The notes under the pieces are model-generated. The model made no database searches. It saw only the letters and a program-made list of their open reading frames with translations, and was not told the origin of the DNA. A stretch of DNA of 41,226 bases from RGIG8748 sp045532255 (GTDB taxonomy: Bacteria; Bacillota; Clostridia; UMGS1810). The position numbers were made by a program, and so were the translations under genes. Positions 17,333 to 26,340 of this stretch are shown in pieces. Where the stretch lies: assembly GCA_045532255.1 (NCBI GenBank), contig JAZSFO010000009.1, positions 1-41,226 on the forward strand. Direction: 5' to 3'. How positions within the stretch are numbered: position 1 is the first letter of the stretch; each line of letters opens with the position of its first letter.

Positions 17333-17977
17333 TTATTTTGTACCGAAAATTCTGTCGCCGGCATCACCGAGACCGGGAAGAATATATCCATTCTCATTAA
17401 GACAATCATCAACTGTACCGCAATAAATATCAACATCAGGATATGCTTCTGCAATAGCTTTTATACCTTCCGGTGCGGCAACAATACATACAAATTTGAT
17501 ATTCTTAACTCCCCTGTCCTTGAGGAAGCCTACAGCCGCCGCAGATGACACACCTGTTGCAAGCATGGGGTCAACAATTATTGCATCTCTTGATGCTATA
17601 TCCTCGGGCAATTTGCAATAATATTCAACAGGCTGAAGTGTTTCGTGGTCGCGGTAAAGACCGATATGTCCAACCTTTACATTGGGCATAAGATTAAGCA
17701 TACCGTCAACCATTCCGAGTCCTGCTCTGAGTATGGGAACAATCGCAAGTTTCTTACCTGCAATTATCTGTGTTTTTGCAATAGCAAGCGGTGTCTGAAT
17801 TTCCACATCTTCAAGAGGAAGGTCTCTTGTAACCTCATAGCCCATAAGCATGGAAATTTCGTTGACATATTCTCTGAATTCCTTTGAACCCGTCGCTACA
17901 TCACGCATTCTGGAAATCTTGTGCTTAATAAGCGGATGGTCCATAATCTGAACATTATCATAAAGTGGGTACTTCAT
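17333..17977 (-). CDS. upp: Uracil phosphoribosyltransferase
   Basis: Salvages uracil with PRPP to UMP. The 214-residue protein has the family start region DHPLIKHKISRMRD, ILRAGLGMVDG, the PRPP loop IVDPMLATGVSS and the C-terminal uracil-binding YILPGLGDAGDR. GAGGTGA lies upstream of the ATG. The rpiB-upp order is common in Clostridia. Confidence 0.97.
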   Translation of the reverse strand: MKYPLYDNVQIMDHPLIKHKISRMRDVATGSKEFREYVNEISMLMGYEVTRDLPLEDVEIQTPLAIAKTQIIAGKKLAIVPILRAGLGMVDGMLNLMPNVKVGHIGLYRDHETLQPVEYYCKLPEDIASRDAIIVDPMLATGVSSAAAVGFLKDRGVKNIKFVCIVAAPEGIKAIAEAYPDVDIYCGTVDDCLNENGYILPGLGDAGDRIFGTK

Positions 17978-17995
17978 AACAAATCACCTCATATA

Positions 17996-18430
17996 TTATT
18001 TTTCTAAAGACATCATTTTGTCCACACGAACACCGTGGCGTCCGCCCAAAAATTCATTTGTCACAAACTCTTTAACTATATCCTTGGCAAGCTCGCTGCC
18101 GACAACTCTGCCTCCCATCGTGAGAACATTTGCATTGTTGTGCTGTCTTGTCATCTTTGCACTAAATGTATCGTGGCATTGTGCCGCACGGATACCCTTG
18201 TGCTTATTTGCACACATATTCATACCGATACCTGTACCGCATACGAGAATACCTTTTTCACATTCGCCATCAGTTATTTTCTTGCAGAGTGCATCAGCTA
18301 TATCGGGATAATCAACACTTTCCTGGGTGTATGTTCCTACATCGCAAACCTCATAGCCTTCGCCCTTAAGATAATCAACAAGTATTTCCTTGAGTTCAAA
18401 ACCGCCGTGGTCACATCCAATTGCTATCAT
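17996..18430 (-). CDS. rpiB: Ribose-5-phosphate isomerase B
   Basis: Interconverts ribose 5-phosphate and ribulose 5-phosphate. The 144-residue RpiB/LacAB-type protein shows the phosphate-binding CDHGG start, the catalytic Cys and loop in VCGTGIGM, and the HDTFSA segment. Its ATG overlaps the tsaB stop as ATGA and has GGAGG upstream. Together with rpe it covers the non-oxidative pentose steps encoded in the window. Confidence 0.96.
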   Translation of the reverse strand: MIAIGCDHGGFELKEILVDYLKGEGYEVCDVGTYTQESVDYPDIADALCKKITDGECEKGILVCGTGIGMNMCANKHKGIRAAQCHDTFSAKMTRQHNNANVLTMGGRVVGSELAKDIVKEFVTNEFLGGRHGVRVDKMMSLEK

Positions 18431-19140
18431 TTTTCATTGCCTCCGTTTTGTAGTGTTTTGTTTTTTTCTTCAAGCTCACGCTCTGCCTGAGACTTACGAA
18501 GATATACAGGATTTAGTGTATACGCATCATCAAAATCTCCCCTCAATGCTCTTTGCAGTGCAGAAAATGCCACTGAGGATGCCTTAGGTAATAACAAATG
18601 GCAGGGAGCTGTTTTCCAATCTTCATTGGCTCTTGATTTTATTCTGTCATTATGTACATGTGCAGCATCACCGCAGAAAATAACCTTCTTTCCGCTGAGT
18701 TCATCAAGAAGCTCATCAATATGAATTGCTTTATCGTCAATAAGTTTTTTGCCGTTTTTATATAATGCCGTATATACTTCATCTCTTCTGGCATCAATCA
18801 TCGGACATATTATTACATCCTCAGCGTGACAGAAATTATATGCAACAGCATCGAGTGATGAAACACCGATTATAGGCTTATTAAGAACCTGCGAAAAGCT
18901 CTTTACAGTTGCCATTCCTATTCTCAGTCCCGTAAAGGAACCCGGGCCGAGACATACGGCAAAAACATCAATGTCTTCAAGCTTACTTCCGAGAGTTGAC
19001 AGAAGAGAATCCGTCATTGGCATAATCGTCTGTGAATGTGTAAGTTTGTCCGAAACTGTATATTCTCCCAAAAGCTTGTTTTCATCCAGAACAGCAACAG
19101 AAGCCGTGAGAGTAGAAGTATCCATTGCAAATATTTTCAT
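18427..19140 (-). CDS. tsaB: tRNA t6A biosynthesis protein TsaB
   Basis: Partner of TsaD and TsaE in making threonylcarbamoyl-adenosine at tRNA position 37. The ASKHA-fold N-terminus MDTSTLTASVAV and the signature LGPGSFTGLRIG are intact; length 237 residues is normal, with no fused RimI domain. It joins tsaE by a TAATG overlap. TsaD and TsaC are not in this window and must be elsewhere. Confidence 0.94.
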   Translation of the reverse strand: MKIFAMDTSTLTASVAVLDENKLLGEYTVSDKLTHSQTIMPMTDSLLSTLGSKLEDIDVFAVCLGPGSFTGLRIGMATVKSFSQVLNKPIIGVSSLDAVAYNFCHAEDVIICPMIDARRDEVYTALYKNGKKLIDDKAIHIDELLDELSGKKVIFCGDAAHVHNDRIKSRANEDWKTAPCHLLLPKASSVAFSALQRALRGDFDDAYTLNPVYLRKSQAERELEEKNKTLQNGGNEK

Positions 19141-19571
19141 TAAATTACTGCCCCCTCAATCACAATCTCCCTATACTGCTCGGAAACTGACAAATCCTTG
19201 GAAATCGTAACCGTTATGTGTTTCATATCAAGTATATCCGAAATATTTACAGACCACTCGACAACCACCACGGCATTTTGGGATATATAGTCCTCCCAAC
19301 CAATGTCATACATTTCATCCGATGAAGAAATGCGATATACATCAAAGTGAAAAAGCGGTATACTTCCGTTTCTGTATTCATTGACTATAGTAAAGGTCGG
19401 ACTCGAAACTCTGTCCTTTATGCCAAGTCCCCTTGCAATACCTCTTACAAATGCTGTTTTGCCTGCGCCGAGGTCTCCGTCAAGTGTTATGATTTCGCCG
19501 CCGCAAAAGGTTTTTGCAAGATTTTCGGCAAATTCTTCTGTTTGTTCAGTAGTGTAAGATATATATTTCAT
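19140..19571 (-). CDS. tsaE: tRNA t6A biosynthesis ATPase TsaE
   Basis: A small ATPase that drives turnover of the TsaB-TsaD complex. The Walker A motif GDLGAGKT lies near residue 35, followed by VSSPTFTIVNEY, LFHFDVYR and a VVVVEWS strand typical of the family. 143 residues is a normal length. GGAGG is 5 bases before the ATG. Confidence 0.95.
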   Translation of the reverse strand: MKYISYTTEQTEEFAENLAKTFCGGEIITLDGDLGAGKTAFVRGIARGLGIKDRVSSPTFTIVNEYRNGSIPLFHFDVYRISSSDEMYDIGWEDYISQNAVVVVEWSVNISDILDMKHITVTISKDLSVSEQYREIVIEGAVI

Positions 19572-19583
19572 TTATCCTCCAAA

Positions 19584-21254
19584 TCAGAACAGACCTACAA
19601 TTTCTCCATCTTCGGTAATATCAATATTATTTGCCGCAGGTGCCTTGGGAAGTCCCGGCATTGTCATGATGTCACCTGTGAGGCATACTGCAAATCCTGC
19701 TCCGTTTGATATATTTACATCGCGAACGGTTATATCAAATCCCGTCGGTGCACCAAGAAGTGCAGGGTCATCGGAAAGTGAATACTGTGTCTTTGCCATA
19801 CATACAGGAACCTTGTCAAGACCCATATCCTCAAGCTGCTTGATTTTCTTATCAGCCTTCTTGGTATATATTACTCCGTTTGCTCCGTATATCTTTGTTG
19901 CTATTGTGTTTATTTTTTCTTTAATAGAAAGCTCTGTATCATATATAGGTGCGTAATTTGACTCTGTACTGTCTACTGTCTCACAAACCATCTTTGCAAG
20001 CTCTACGCCGCCTTCTCCGCCCTTGGCAAACACCTCTGCCATAGCGCATTTAACACCGATTTCCTTGCAGTAGTCTGCAACATATTGTTTTTCTGCTTCT
20101 GTATCTGTTACAAACGCATTTATTGCCACAACAACAGGCACACCAAAGGACTGCATGTTTTCTACATGCTTTTTAAGATTTACAATGCCCTTTTTGAGTG
20201 CATCAAGATTTTCCTCTTTGAGCATATCCTTCTTTACGCCGCCATTATATTTGAGTGCTCGTATTGTAGCAACAACAACAACTGCATTTGGCTTAAAGCC
20301 AGCAAAACGGCACTTGATATCAAGGAACTTTTCCGCACCCAAATCGGCACCGAAGCCCGCTTCGGTAATAGTATAATCACCGAGCTTGAGTGCAAGCTTT
20401 GTAGCAAGTATACTGTTACAGCCGTGAGCGATATTTGCAAAGGGTCCGCCGTGCATTAGGCAAGGTGTATTTTCGAGTGTCTGTACAAGGTTTGGCTTGA
20501 TAGCATCCTTCATAAGAAGCGCCATTGCACCCTCTGCCTTGAGGTCATGTGCTGTAACGGGTTTTCCGTCATTGGTATATGCAACAATAATCCTTGCAAA
20601 TCTGTTTTTGAGATCCTGAAGATCGCTTGCAAGACAAAGAATTGCCATAATTTCGGATGCAACGGTAATCATAAATCCGTCCTCACGGGGAACACCGTTG
20701 AGCTTGCCGCCAAGACCTACAACAATATTTCTGAGCGAACGGTCATTCATATCCATTACACGCTTAAATACAATTGATGTGGGGTCTATTCCGAGTTCAT
20801 TTCCCTGCTTGATATGGTTGTCAAGCATTGCGGCAAGAAGATTATTTGCAGCAGTTATTGCGTGCATATCTCCCGTAAAGTGAAGATTGATATCTTCCAT
20901 AGGTACAACCTGCGAATATCCTCCGCCTGCCGCACCGCCCTTAACACCCATTACAGGTCCGAGCGAAGGCTCTCTTAAAGCTATAACGGCATTCTTGTTA
21001 ATCTTTGCCATAGCTTGTCCGAGACCTACTGTTATTGTAGTTTTGCCCTCTCCTGCGGGAGTGGGGTTGATGGCAGTAACAAGAATCAGCTTGCCATCCT
21101 TTTTATCCTTGAGATTATCAAGAACATCAAGATTGATTTTAGCCTTATATTTTCCGTAGTATTCAATGTTGTCCTCGTTTAATCCAAGCTTTGAAGCTAT
21201 TTTGCCGATGTGTTCGGGCTTTGCATTCTGTGCAATTTGAATATCTGTTAACAT
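19584..21254 (-). CDS. fhs: Formate-tetrahydrofolate ligase
   Basis: Joins formate to tetrahydrofolate with ATP to give 10-formyl-THF, the donor for Fmt and purine synthesis, and a step of the methyl branch in acetogens. The 556-residue protein carries the P-loop TPAGEGKTTITVGLGQA near residue 65, then the family block around RDVNISNGAGFAV and the C-terminal TMPGLPKAPAA. Its start overlaps ispF by 7 bases, with GGAGA upstream. Nothing else here points to acetogenesis. Confidence 0.97.
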   Translation of the reverse strand: MLTDIQIAQNAKPEHIGKIASKLGLNEDNIEYYGKYKAKINLDVLDNLKDKKDGKLILVTAINPTPAGEGKTTITVGLGQAMAKINKNAVIALREPSLGPVMGVKGGAAGGGYSQVVPMEDINLHFTGDMHAITAANNLLAAMLDNHIKQGNELGIDPTSIVFKRVMDMNDRSLRNIVVGLGGKLNGVPREDGFMITVASEIMAILCLASDLQDLKNRFARIIVAYTNDGKPVTAHDLKAEGAMALLMKDAIKPNLVQTLENTPCLMHGGPFANIAHGCNSILATKLALKLGDYTITEAGFGADLGAEKFLDIKCRFAGFKPNAVVVVATIRALKYNGGVKKDMLKEENLDALKKGIVNLKKHVENMQSFGVPVVVAINAFVTDTEAEKQYVADYCKEIGVKCAMAEVFAKGGEGGVELAKMVCETVDSTESNYAPIYDTELSIKEKINTIATKIYGANGVIYTKKADKKIKQLEDMGLDKVPVCMAKTQYSLSDDPALLGAPTGFDITVRDVNISNGAGFAVCLTGDIMTMPGLPKAPAANNIDITEDGEIVGLF

Positions 21255-21739
21255 AGTCGGTCTCCTTTTGTTTTAATAATACAGACAGCTTGTGCGGATA
21301 TTCCAAGGCCTTCGCCCTCAAATCCGAGCTTTTCTGTGGTTGTTGCCTTTACACTTATTGCGGATTTATCCACCTTAAGCGCATCGGCTATATTCTGCCT
21401 CATTGCATCAATGTACGGTGCAAGTTTCGGCTTTTGTGCAACTATTGTAGAGTCAACATTAGACACTTCGTATCCATTATCTTCGAGGTGTGTCCTTACC
21501 TTTTTGAGAAGTTCTATACTATCGGCATCTTTATAGCTCATGTCATTATCGGGAAAGAGCTTCCCTATATCGCCAAGAGCCGCCGCACCCAAAAGTGAAT
21601 CCATTATTGCATGCAGGAGAACATCGGCATCCGAGTGACCGATAAGTCCAAGATTATACTCTATTTCCTCGCCGCCGAGAATAAGTCTTCTGTTTTCGCC
21701 AAGACGGTGAACATCATATCCGGTTCCTATTCTAAACAT
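21248..21739 (-). CDS. ispF: 2-C-methyl-D-erythritol 2,4-cyclodiphosphate synthase
   Basis: Makes the cyclic diphosphate intermediate of the MEP isoprenoid pathway. Conserved metal-binding GYDVHRLGE is near the N-terminus, then GHSDADVLLHAIMDSLLGAAALGDIG and the C-terminal KATTTEKLGFEGEG. The ATG at 21739 (163 residues) has GGAGGTG 7 bases upstream; the longer open frame is not supported. It overlaps ispD by 8 bases, the common ispDF pair. Confidence 0.97.
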   Translation of the reverse strand: MFRIGTGYDVHRLGENRRLILGGEEIEYNLGLIGHSDADVLLHAIMDSLLGAAALGDIGKLFPDNDMSYKDADSIELLKKVRTHLEDNGYEVSNVDSTIVAQKPKLAPYIDAMRQNIADALKVDKSAISVKATTTEKLGFEGEGLGISAQAVCIIKTKGDRLC

Positions 21740-22412
21740 CCAATAACACCTCCGCAACAGCAAGGTCGCTGTAGCTTGTAAGCTTAATATTTGTTGTGTT
21801 TCCTTCGATAAGCCTTACCTTTTCGCCGTAATGCTCAGCAAGAGCACAGTCGTCGGTGACCTCAAGAGCTTCAAATGCAGCATTCTTGTGACATCTTAGT
21901 ATAAAATCTCTTTCAAAGCATTGCGGTGTCTGTATCTGCCAGAGGATATTTCTGTCAAGAGTTTTGTCAATATACTGACCGTCCGACGATACCTTGACTG
22001 TATCTGTGACTTTGGTACCTACTGCACATGAACCGTACTCTTTAAGAGTTTGACAGCACTCAGTTATTACGCTCTCCTCAATAAGCGGTCTTGCCGCATC
22101 ATGAATAAGAACATAATCGGTATCAATTGTTTTGATTCCCTTAAAAACACTCATCTGGCGCGTGGTTCCGCCCTCGATTATTGCCGTAACCTTGTCAAAA
22201 TTAAATTTCTTGACAATATCGCTTGAGTATACAACATAATCCTTATGCGTAACAATAACTATACTGTCAATTGCTCTGCAATTTTGAAATTTTGATATTG
22301 TATGGGCAATCACCGGTATGCCCAAGGCATCCACAAACTGTTTGGGAACATCAGTACCAAATCTTGTACCGCTTCCTCCTGCTGCAATTACAACACCGAA
22401 TTTCTTTTTCAA
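21732..22412 (-). CDS. ispD: MEP cytidylyltransferase
   Basis: Transfers CMP to methylerythritol 4-phosphate, the step before IspE in the MEP pathway. The nucleotide-binding AAGGSGTRFG and VPKQF are at the N-terminus, HDAARPL in the middle, and EGNTTNIKLTSYSDL near the C-terminus. 226 residues is typical. The start is a TTG preceded by GAGGG; the nearby ATG is out of frame. Confidence 0.96.
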   Translation of the reverse strand: MKKKFGVVIAAGGSGTRFGTDVPKQFVDALGIPVIAHTISKFQNCRAIDSIVIVTHKDYVVYSSDIVKKFNFDKVTAIIEGGTTRQMSVFKGIKTIDTDYVLIHDAARPLIEESVITECCQTLKEYGSCAVGTKVTDTVKVSSDGQYIDKTLDRNILWQIQTPQCFERDFILRCHKNAAFEALEVTDDCALAEHYGEKVRLIEGNTTNIKLTSYSDLAVAEVLLDV

Positions 22413-22424
22413 CCATATCCCTCT

Positions 22425-23918
22425 TTACTTTAAAAATTCCGAAACTGCATTCTTCATGTCAGTCTTGTCACAGGTTCTTACAAAACGGATTTCTTTGGTT
22501 TTGAGCTGAGATAATGATTTGGGTATCTCCATACCGCTTATTTCAGAAAGTTTACTTAACAAAGTGAATTCATCGTATCTATCAAAATCTTCATCCGATA
22601 CAGCCTCAAGTACACTCTTGTTGAATTTGTAGGGATTTGCTGTAGATGCAATAACCGTCTTGGTTGCATCTTCTGTCTTTTGGACATAATCAAGGTAAAC
22701 CTTGATACCTACTGCTGTATGGGTGTCTGCAGTATAATTATATTCATCTTTTATCTTGTTAATGGCAGTCTTGGTCATATCATCATCACAACAGCCTGCA
22801 GCAAAGGATAAGTCAATCTTGTTTTTGATTTCGTCAGATACAGTATATTCTCCCTTTTCGGAAAGGTCTTTCATATACTCTGAAACAAGCTTATCATCAA
22901 AATCAGACACTATATACAAAAGTCTCTCAAGATTTGAAGAAATGATAATATCCATCGAGGGTGATATAGTTGTATAAAAGTCTCTGTTCCTACTGTATGT
23001 ACCGCTCAAAATAAATTCTGTAAGAACGCTGTTCTTATTTGAGGCGCAAATAAGCTTGTTTACAGGCAGACCCATTTCCTTGGCATAATATGCCGCAAGG
23101 ATATTTCCGAAATTACCTGTGGGTACACAAATGTTTATTTTGTCACCCAAGTTAATTTCTCCGTCCTTTAACATGTCTGCATATGCACTGAAATAATATA
23201 CAATCTGAGGAACAAGTCTGCCCCAGTTGATAGAGTTTGCACTGGAGAGTGCATAACCCTTCTTAAGAAGCTCTGCCTTGTACTCCTCGTCTGTAAATAT
23301 CTTTTTTACACCTGTCTGTGCATCATCAAAATTGCCCTTAACAGCAACAACGGATACATTTGAACCCTCCTGAGTTACCATCTGCAGTTTTTGAATCTGC
23401 GAAACTCCCTCTTCGGGATAGAAAACCTGTATTACAGTACCGTCAACATCGCGGAATCCCTCAAGAGCCGCTTTACCTGTGTCACCCGATGTTGCAACAA
23501 GAATTGCAATTTTGTTGTCCTCGCCTGTTTTCTTAACAGCTCTTGTAAGAAGATGAGGAAGTATCTGGAGTGCCATATCCTTAAAAGCACATGTAGGCCC
23601 GTGCCAAAGCTCAAGAATATACATATTATCGTCCAGCTTTTTTACAGGAGCAGTGTTATCCGAGCCGAATTTGTCTGCAGTATATGCACTCATGCAACAA
23701 TCTTTGATTTCTTCTTCAGTATAATCACTTAAGAATTCTTTGAGTATTGCAAAAGCACGGTCAACATATTTCATATCAGCAAGAGTACGGATTTTTTCAA
23801 GTGAAAATTGAGGTATGGTCTCGGGGACAAACAATCCGCCGTCTTCGGAAATTCCTCTTTTTATCGCTTCTGCTGAAGAAATTTTTATATTTTTGTTTCT
23901 TGTACTTTGGTATTTCAT
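22425..23918 (-). CDS. thrC: Threonine synthase
   Basis: PLP enzyme that converts O-phosphohomoserine to threonine. The 497-residue length and the N-terminal YQSTRN and GGLFVPE segments mark the longer, fungal/E. coli-like class. The PLP lysine lies in GPTCAFKDMALQ near residue 115, and the phosphate-binding VPTGNFGNILAAYYA follows. The ATG at 23918 lies 8 bases after GGAGG. Confidence 0.96.
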   Translation of the reverse strand: MKYQSTRNKNIKISSAEAIKRGISEDGGLFVPETIPQFSLEKIRTLADMKYVDRAFAILKEFLSDYTEEEIKDCCMSAYTADKFGSDNTAPVKKLDDNMYILELWHGPTCAFKDMALQILPHLLTRAVKKTGEDNKIAILVATSGDTGKAALEGFRDVDGTVIQVFYPEEGVSQIQKLQMVTQEGSNVSVVAVKGNFDDAQTGVKKIFTDEEYKAELLKKGYALSSANSINWGRLVPQIVYYFSAYADMLKDGEINLGDKINICVPTGNFGNILAAYYAKEMGLPVNKLICASNKNSVLTEFILSGTYSRNRDFYTTISPSMDIIISSNLERLLYIVSDFDDKLVSEYMKDLSEKGEYTVSDEIKNKIDLSFAAGCCDDDMTKTAINKIKDEYNYTADTHTAVGIKVYLDYVQKTEDATKTVIASTANPYKFNKSVLEAVSDEDFDRYDEFTLLSKLSEISGMEIPKSLSQLKTKEIRFVRTCDKTDMKNAVSEFLK

Positions 23919-23949
23919 CAATGTGACCTCCGAGTGATAATTTTTAGCA

Positions 23950-25167
23950 TTACTTAAGTATTATCTTATGGAATACCTTTTTGCCTTTTTTGACTATTAT
24001 TTCTCCGTTATTAAATACAGAGCAGTCTATAACCATATTAAAGTCAGTAACCTTGTTTCCGTCAACGCTTACACCGCCCTGCTGTACGAGCCTTCTGCCC
24101 TCGCCCTTTGAGGGTATGAGACCTGCGATAAGCATAATATCAAGTATTGTTTTTCCAAGGTCGGCATCTGTTATCTCTGTTGTAGGCATATCCGCGTTAT
24201 TTGAACCGCCGCCAAAGAGAGCAAGAGCTGCTTCCTGTGCTTTTGTTGCTTCTTCCTCGCCGTGTACAAGCTTGGTTACCTCATATGCAAGAACTCTCTT
24301 TGCCTTATTGATTTCTGCATCCTTGTACTGAGCCATAACCTCTATTTCCTGGAGAGGAAGGAATGTAAGAAGCTTGAGACATTTGATAACATCAGCATCA
24401 TCAACATTAACCCAATACTGATAGAAATCATAAGGTGATGTCTTGTTGGCATCAAGCCAGAGAGCACCGCTCTGTGTCTTGCCCATCTTCTTACCCTCGC
24501 TGTTGGTAAGAAGAGTAAATGTCATGCCGTATGTCTGCTTCTGGTCTTTCTTACGGCAAAGCTCAATACCGCCAAGGATATTTGACCACTGGTCATCACC
24601 GCCAAGCTCTATTTTACAATCGTATTTTCTGTTTAACATAAGAAAATCGTAGCTCTGCATAAGCATATAGTTAAACTCAAGGAAAGAAAGACCTTTCTCA
24701 AGTCTCTGCTTAAAGCATTCTGCAGTTAACATTCTGTTTACGGAGAAGCAAGCACCGATATCTCTCAAAAATTCAATGTAATTGAGTTCAAGAAGCCAAT
24801 CTGCATTATTGACCATTATAGCCTTACCGTCAGAGAAATCAATAACCCTGCTGAGCTGTTCCTTGAATCTCTCGCAGTTGTAATCTATGGTTTCTTTAGT
24901 CATCATGGAACGCATATCTGTTCTTCCCGAGGGGTCTCCTACATGACCTGTACCGCCGCCCACAAGAGCAATCGGTCTGTGTCCTGCATCCTGCATATGC
25001 TTCATAACAACCATCTGCAGAAAATGTCCTACATGAAGACTGTCTGCAGTGGGGTCAAAACCAATATAAAATGTTACTTTTTCATTTTCAAGAAGATTTC
25101 TTATCTCTTCCTCATGCGTAACTTGTGCAATAAGTCCGCGTTCTTTCAGTGTGTCATAAACGCTCAT
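23950..25167 (-). CDS. tyrS: Tyrosyl-tRNA synthetase
   Basis: Class I synthetase that charges tRNA-Tyr. The HIGH-like HVGHF is near residue 45, the tyrosine-binding QSYDFLMLN and GGDDQWSN are in the middle, and the KMSKS loop is KKMGKT. An S4 RNA-binding domain ends the protein (KGEGRRLVQQGGVSVDG). 405 residues is the bacterial TyrS size. It is the promoter-proximal gene of the 13-gene operon; GGAGG is upstream. Confidence 0.97.
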   Translation of the reverse strand: MSVYDTLKERGLIAQVTHEEEIRNLLENEKVTFYIGFDPTADSLHVGHFLQMVVMKHMQDAGHRPIALVGGGTGHVGDPSGRTDMRSMMTKETIDYNCERFKEQLSRVIDFSDGKAIMVNNADWLLELNYIEFLRDIGACFSVNRMLTAECFKQRLEKGLSFLEFNYMLMQSYDFLMLNRKYDCKIELGGDDQWSNILGGIELCRKKDQKQTYGMTFTLLTNSEGKKMGKTQSGALWLDANKTSPYDFYQYWVNVDDADVIKCLKLLTFLPLQEIEVMAQYKDAEINKAKRVLAYEVTKLVHGEEEATKAQEAALALFGGGSNNADMPTTEITDADLGKTILDIMLIAGLIPSKGEGRRLVQQGGVSVDGNKVTDFNMVIDCSVFNNGEIIVKKGKKVFHKIILK

Positions 25168-25211
25168 CTATATTCCTCCGTAAAGTTATTTGTTGTAAAT
25201 TATCAAATTTA

Positions 25212-25240
25212 ATTGTACCATATTTATATTTGAATTTCAA
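25212..25240 (-). promoter_or_regulatory. SigA-type promoter of the tyrS operon
   Basis: Minus-strand TTGAAA and TACAAT are separated by exactly 17 bases. Transcription would start near 25205, leaving a leader of only about 40 bases before tyrS, which rules out a T-box between them. Confidence 0.78.
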
Positions 25241-25243
25241 GCA

Positions 25244-25732
25244 TTATTTGTGCAAAAGAGAATATGCATATCTGCCTGTCTGATATAACAGAGTGTCATA
25301 AAATCCAAACAGCACAATTCCGCCCATGTAGAGTACAGGCAATGCATACGGCAATGTCAAATTGAGTGCAAGCTTCATAACTGTGTAAACAGATGCAAAA
25401 TAAAGTGTATACATTATAAATTTACAAAGTATCTGCAAAGAAAGTTTTTTTGTATCGAAAAAAGTCTTTATTATGGGATAATTTCCAAAACAAATTATAT
25501 ATGCTGATACGATTACAGGCGATGCACCGAGCAGAAACAAAAAAGAAAGCGCTGATGATGCCAAATACATTGTAAATGCTGTTTTCCTATCCAGTTCGTA
25601 ACACATAATGTACACAAGAAGAGACGCGGCAAAAACAAGTGCCGCCTTACCTGTCGGCAGGTATACGGCAAGCCACACAAAAATAATGCAAAGTGCGGTC
25701 CCGATACCGCCGTAAGATATTTTTTTGTGCAT
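25244..25732 (-). CDS. Integral membrane protein of unknown function
   Basis: A 162-residue very hydrophobic protein with about five membrane segments separated by short basic loops (KKIS, DRK, DTKKLS). I do not recognise a family; size and spacing are like small ECF S-component or TraX-like acyltransferase-type proteins, but no diagnostic motif was seen. GGAGG lies 8 bases before the ATG. It closes a three-gene unit with the J-domain and DUF5685 genes, and the tyrS promoter begins only 4 bases beyond its stop. Confidence 0.75.
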   Translation of the reverse strand: MHKKISYGGIGTALCIIFVWLAVYLPTGKAALVFAASLLVYIMCYELDRKTAFTMYLASSALSFLFLLGASPVIVSAYIICFGNYPIIKTFFDTKKLSLQILCKFIMYTLYFASVYTVMKLALNLTLPYALPVLYMGGIVLFGFYDTLLYQTGRYAYSLLHK

Positions 25733-25749
25733 TTAACAACCTCCGAAAA

Positions 25750-26340
25750 TCAGCAGCATGAAATAAGGTCGCCGCCCAGACACTCACAGCAACAGTCGGC
25801 ACAAATTAGACTCTGGCACATATCACATGTACTGCATCCTCCGCCGACGGGATAACCCTGATTAAAGCTCTGTCCCGTGTAACTAGTCCGTCTTGCATCC
25901 ATAGCCGACTTAGCTCTGGAATATTCCTCGTTGTATGGGTCTGAGTTGCATGCAGTTGTAAAGTGTTGATAAGCCATATCATACCAACCCTTTCTTTGCA
26001 TAACAATGCCCATAAGATAGTGCCATTCCGCATTACGAACCGCCATCGCATTGAGTGCATTGTGTGCTTCCATAATGCGATTTTGGTTAATAAGCTCCCT
26101 CACCTGATTGAAATTTGCATATCTGCTGTTTTGGGATGATGATGAATAAGAACCTTTGTTTTTGGTAAGTTCCGCATATGCCCAGTTGATTTCCTGCATT
26201 TTTTCCGCCGCAAGGTCGGAAAGCGGATTGTTTACAAATTTATCAGGATGATATTTTTTTGCTAGCTCCTTGTATGCTTCTTTTATCTGTTCCTCTGTTG
26301 CGTTATGGGCAACGCCAAGGACTTCATATGGATTTTTCAT
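25750..26340 (-). CDS. J-domain protein with Cys-rich tail
   Basis: A 196-residue J-domain protein. Residues 1-65 form a J-domain with the HPD motif at 31-33, so it should stimulate a DnaK-type chaperone. The middle part (about 78-150) is helical and TPR-like. The last 29 residues hold ten cysteines in close CxxC, CxxC and CCCxC spacings, which could bind metal or act as a membrane-near knuckle; this is not the DnaJ zinc finger. It is not DnaJ itself. The gene overlaps the DUF5685 stop (ATGA), so the two are made together. Confidence 0.88.
   Translation of the reverse strand: MKNPYEVLGVAHNATEEQIKEAYKELAKKYHPDKFVNNPLSDLAAEKMQEINWAYAELTKNKGSYSSSSQNSRYANFNQVRELINQNRIMEAHNALNAMAVRNAEWHYLMGIVMQRKGWYDMAYQHFTTACNSDPYNEEYSRAKSAMDARRTSYTGQSFNQGYPVGGGCSTCDMCQSLICADCCCECLGGDLISCC

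Noticed and set aside
25168..25211. T-box leader for tyrS
   Set aside because: The predicted transcript leader is only about 40 bases; there is no room for a specifier stem, T-box sequence or terminator pair.
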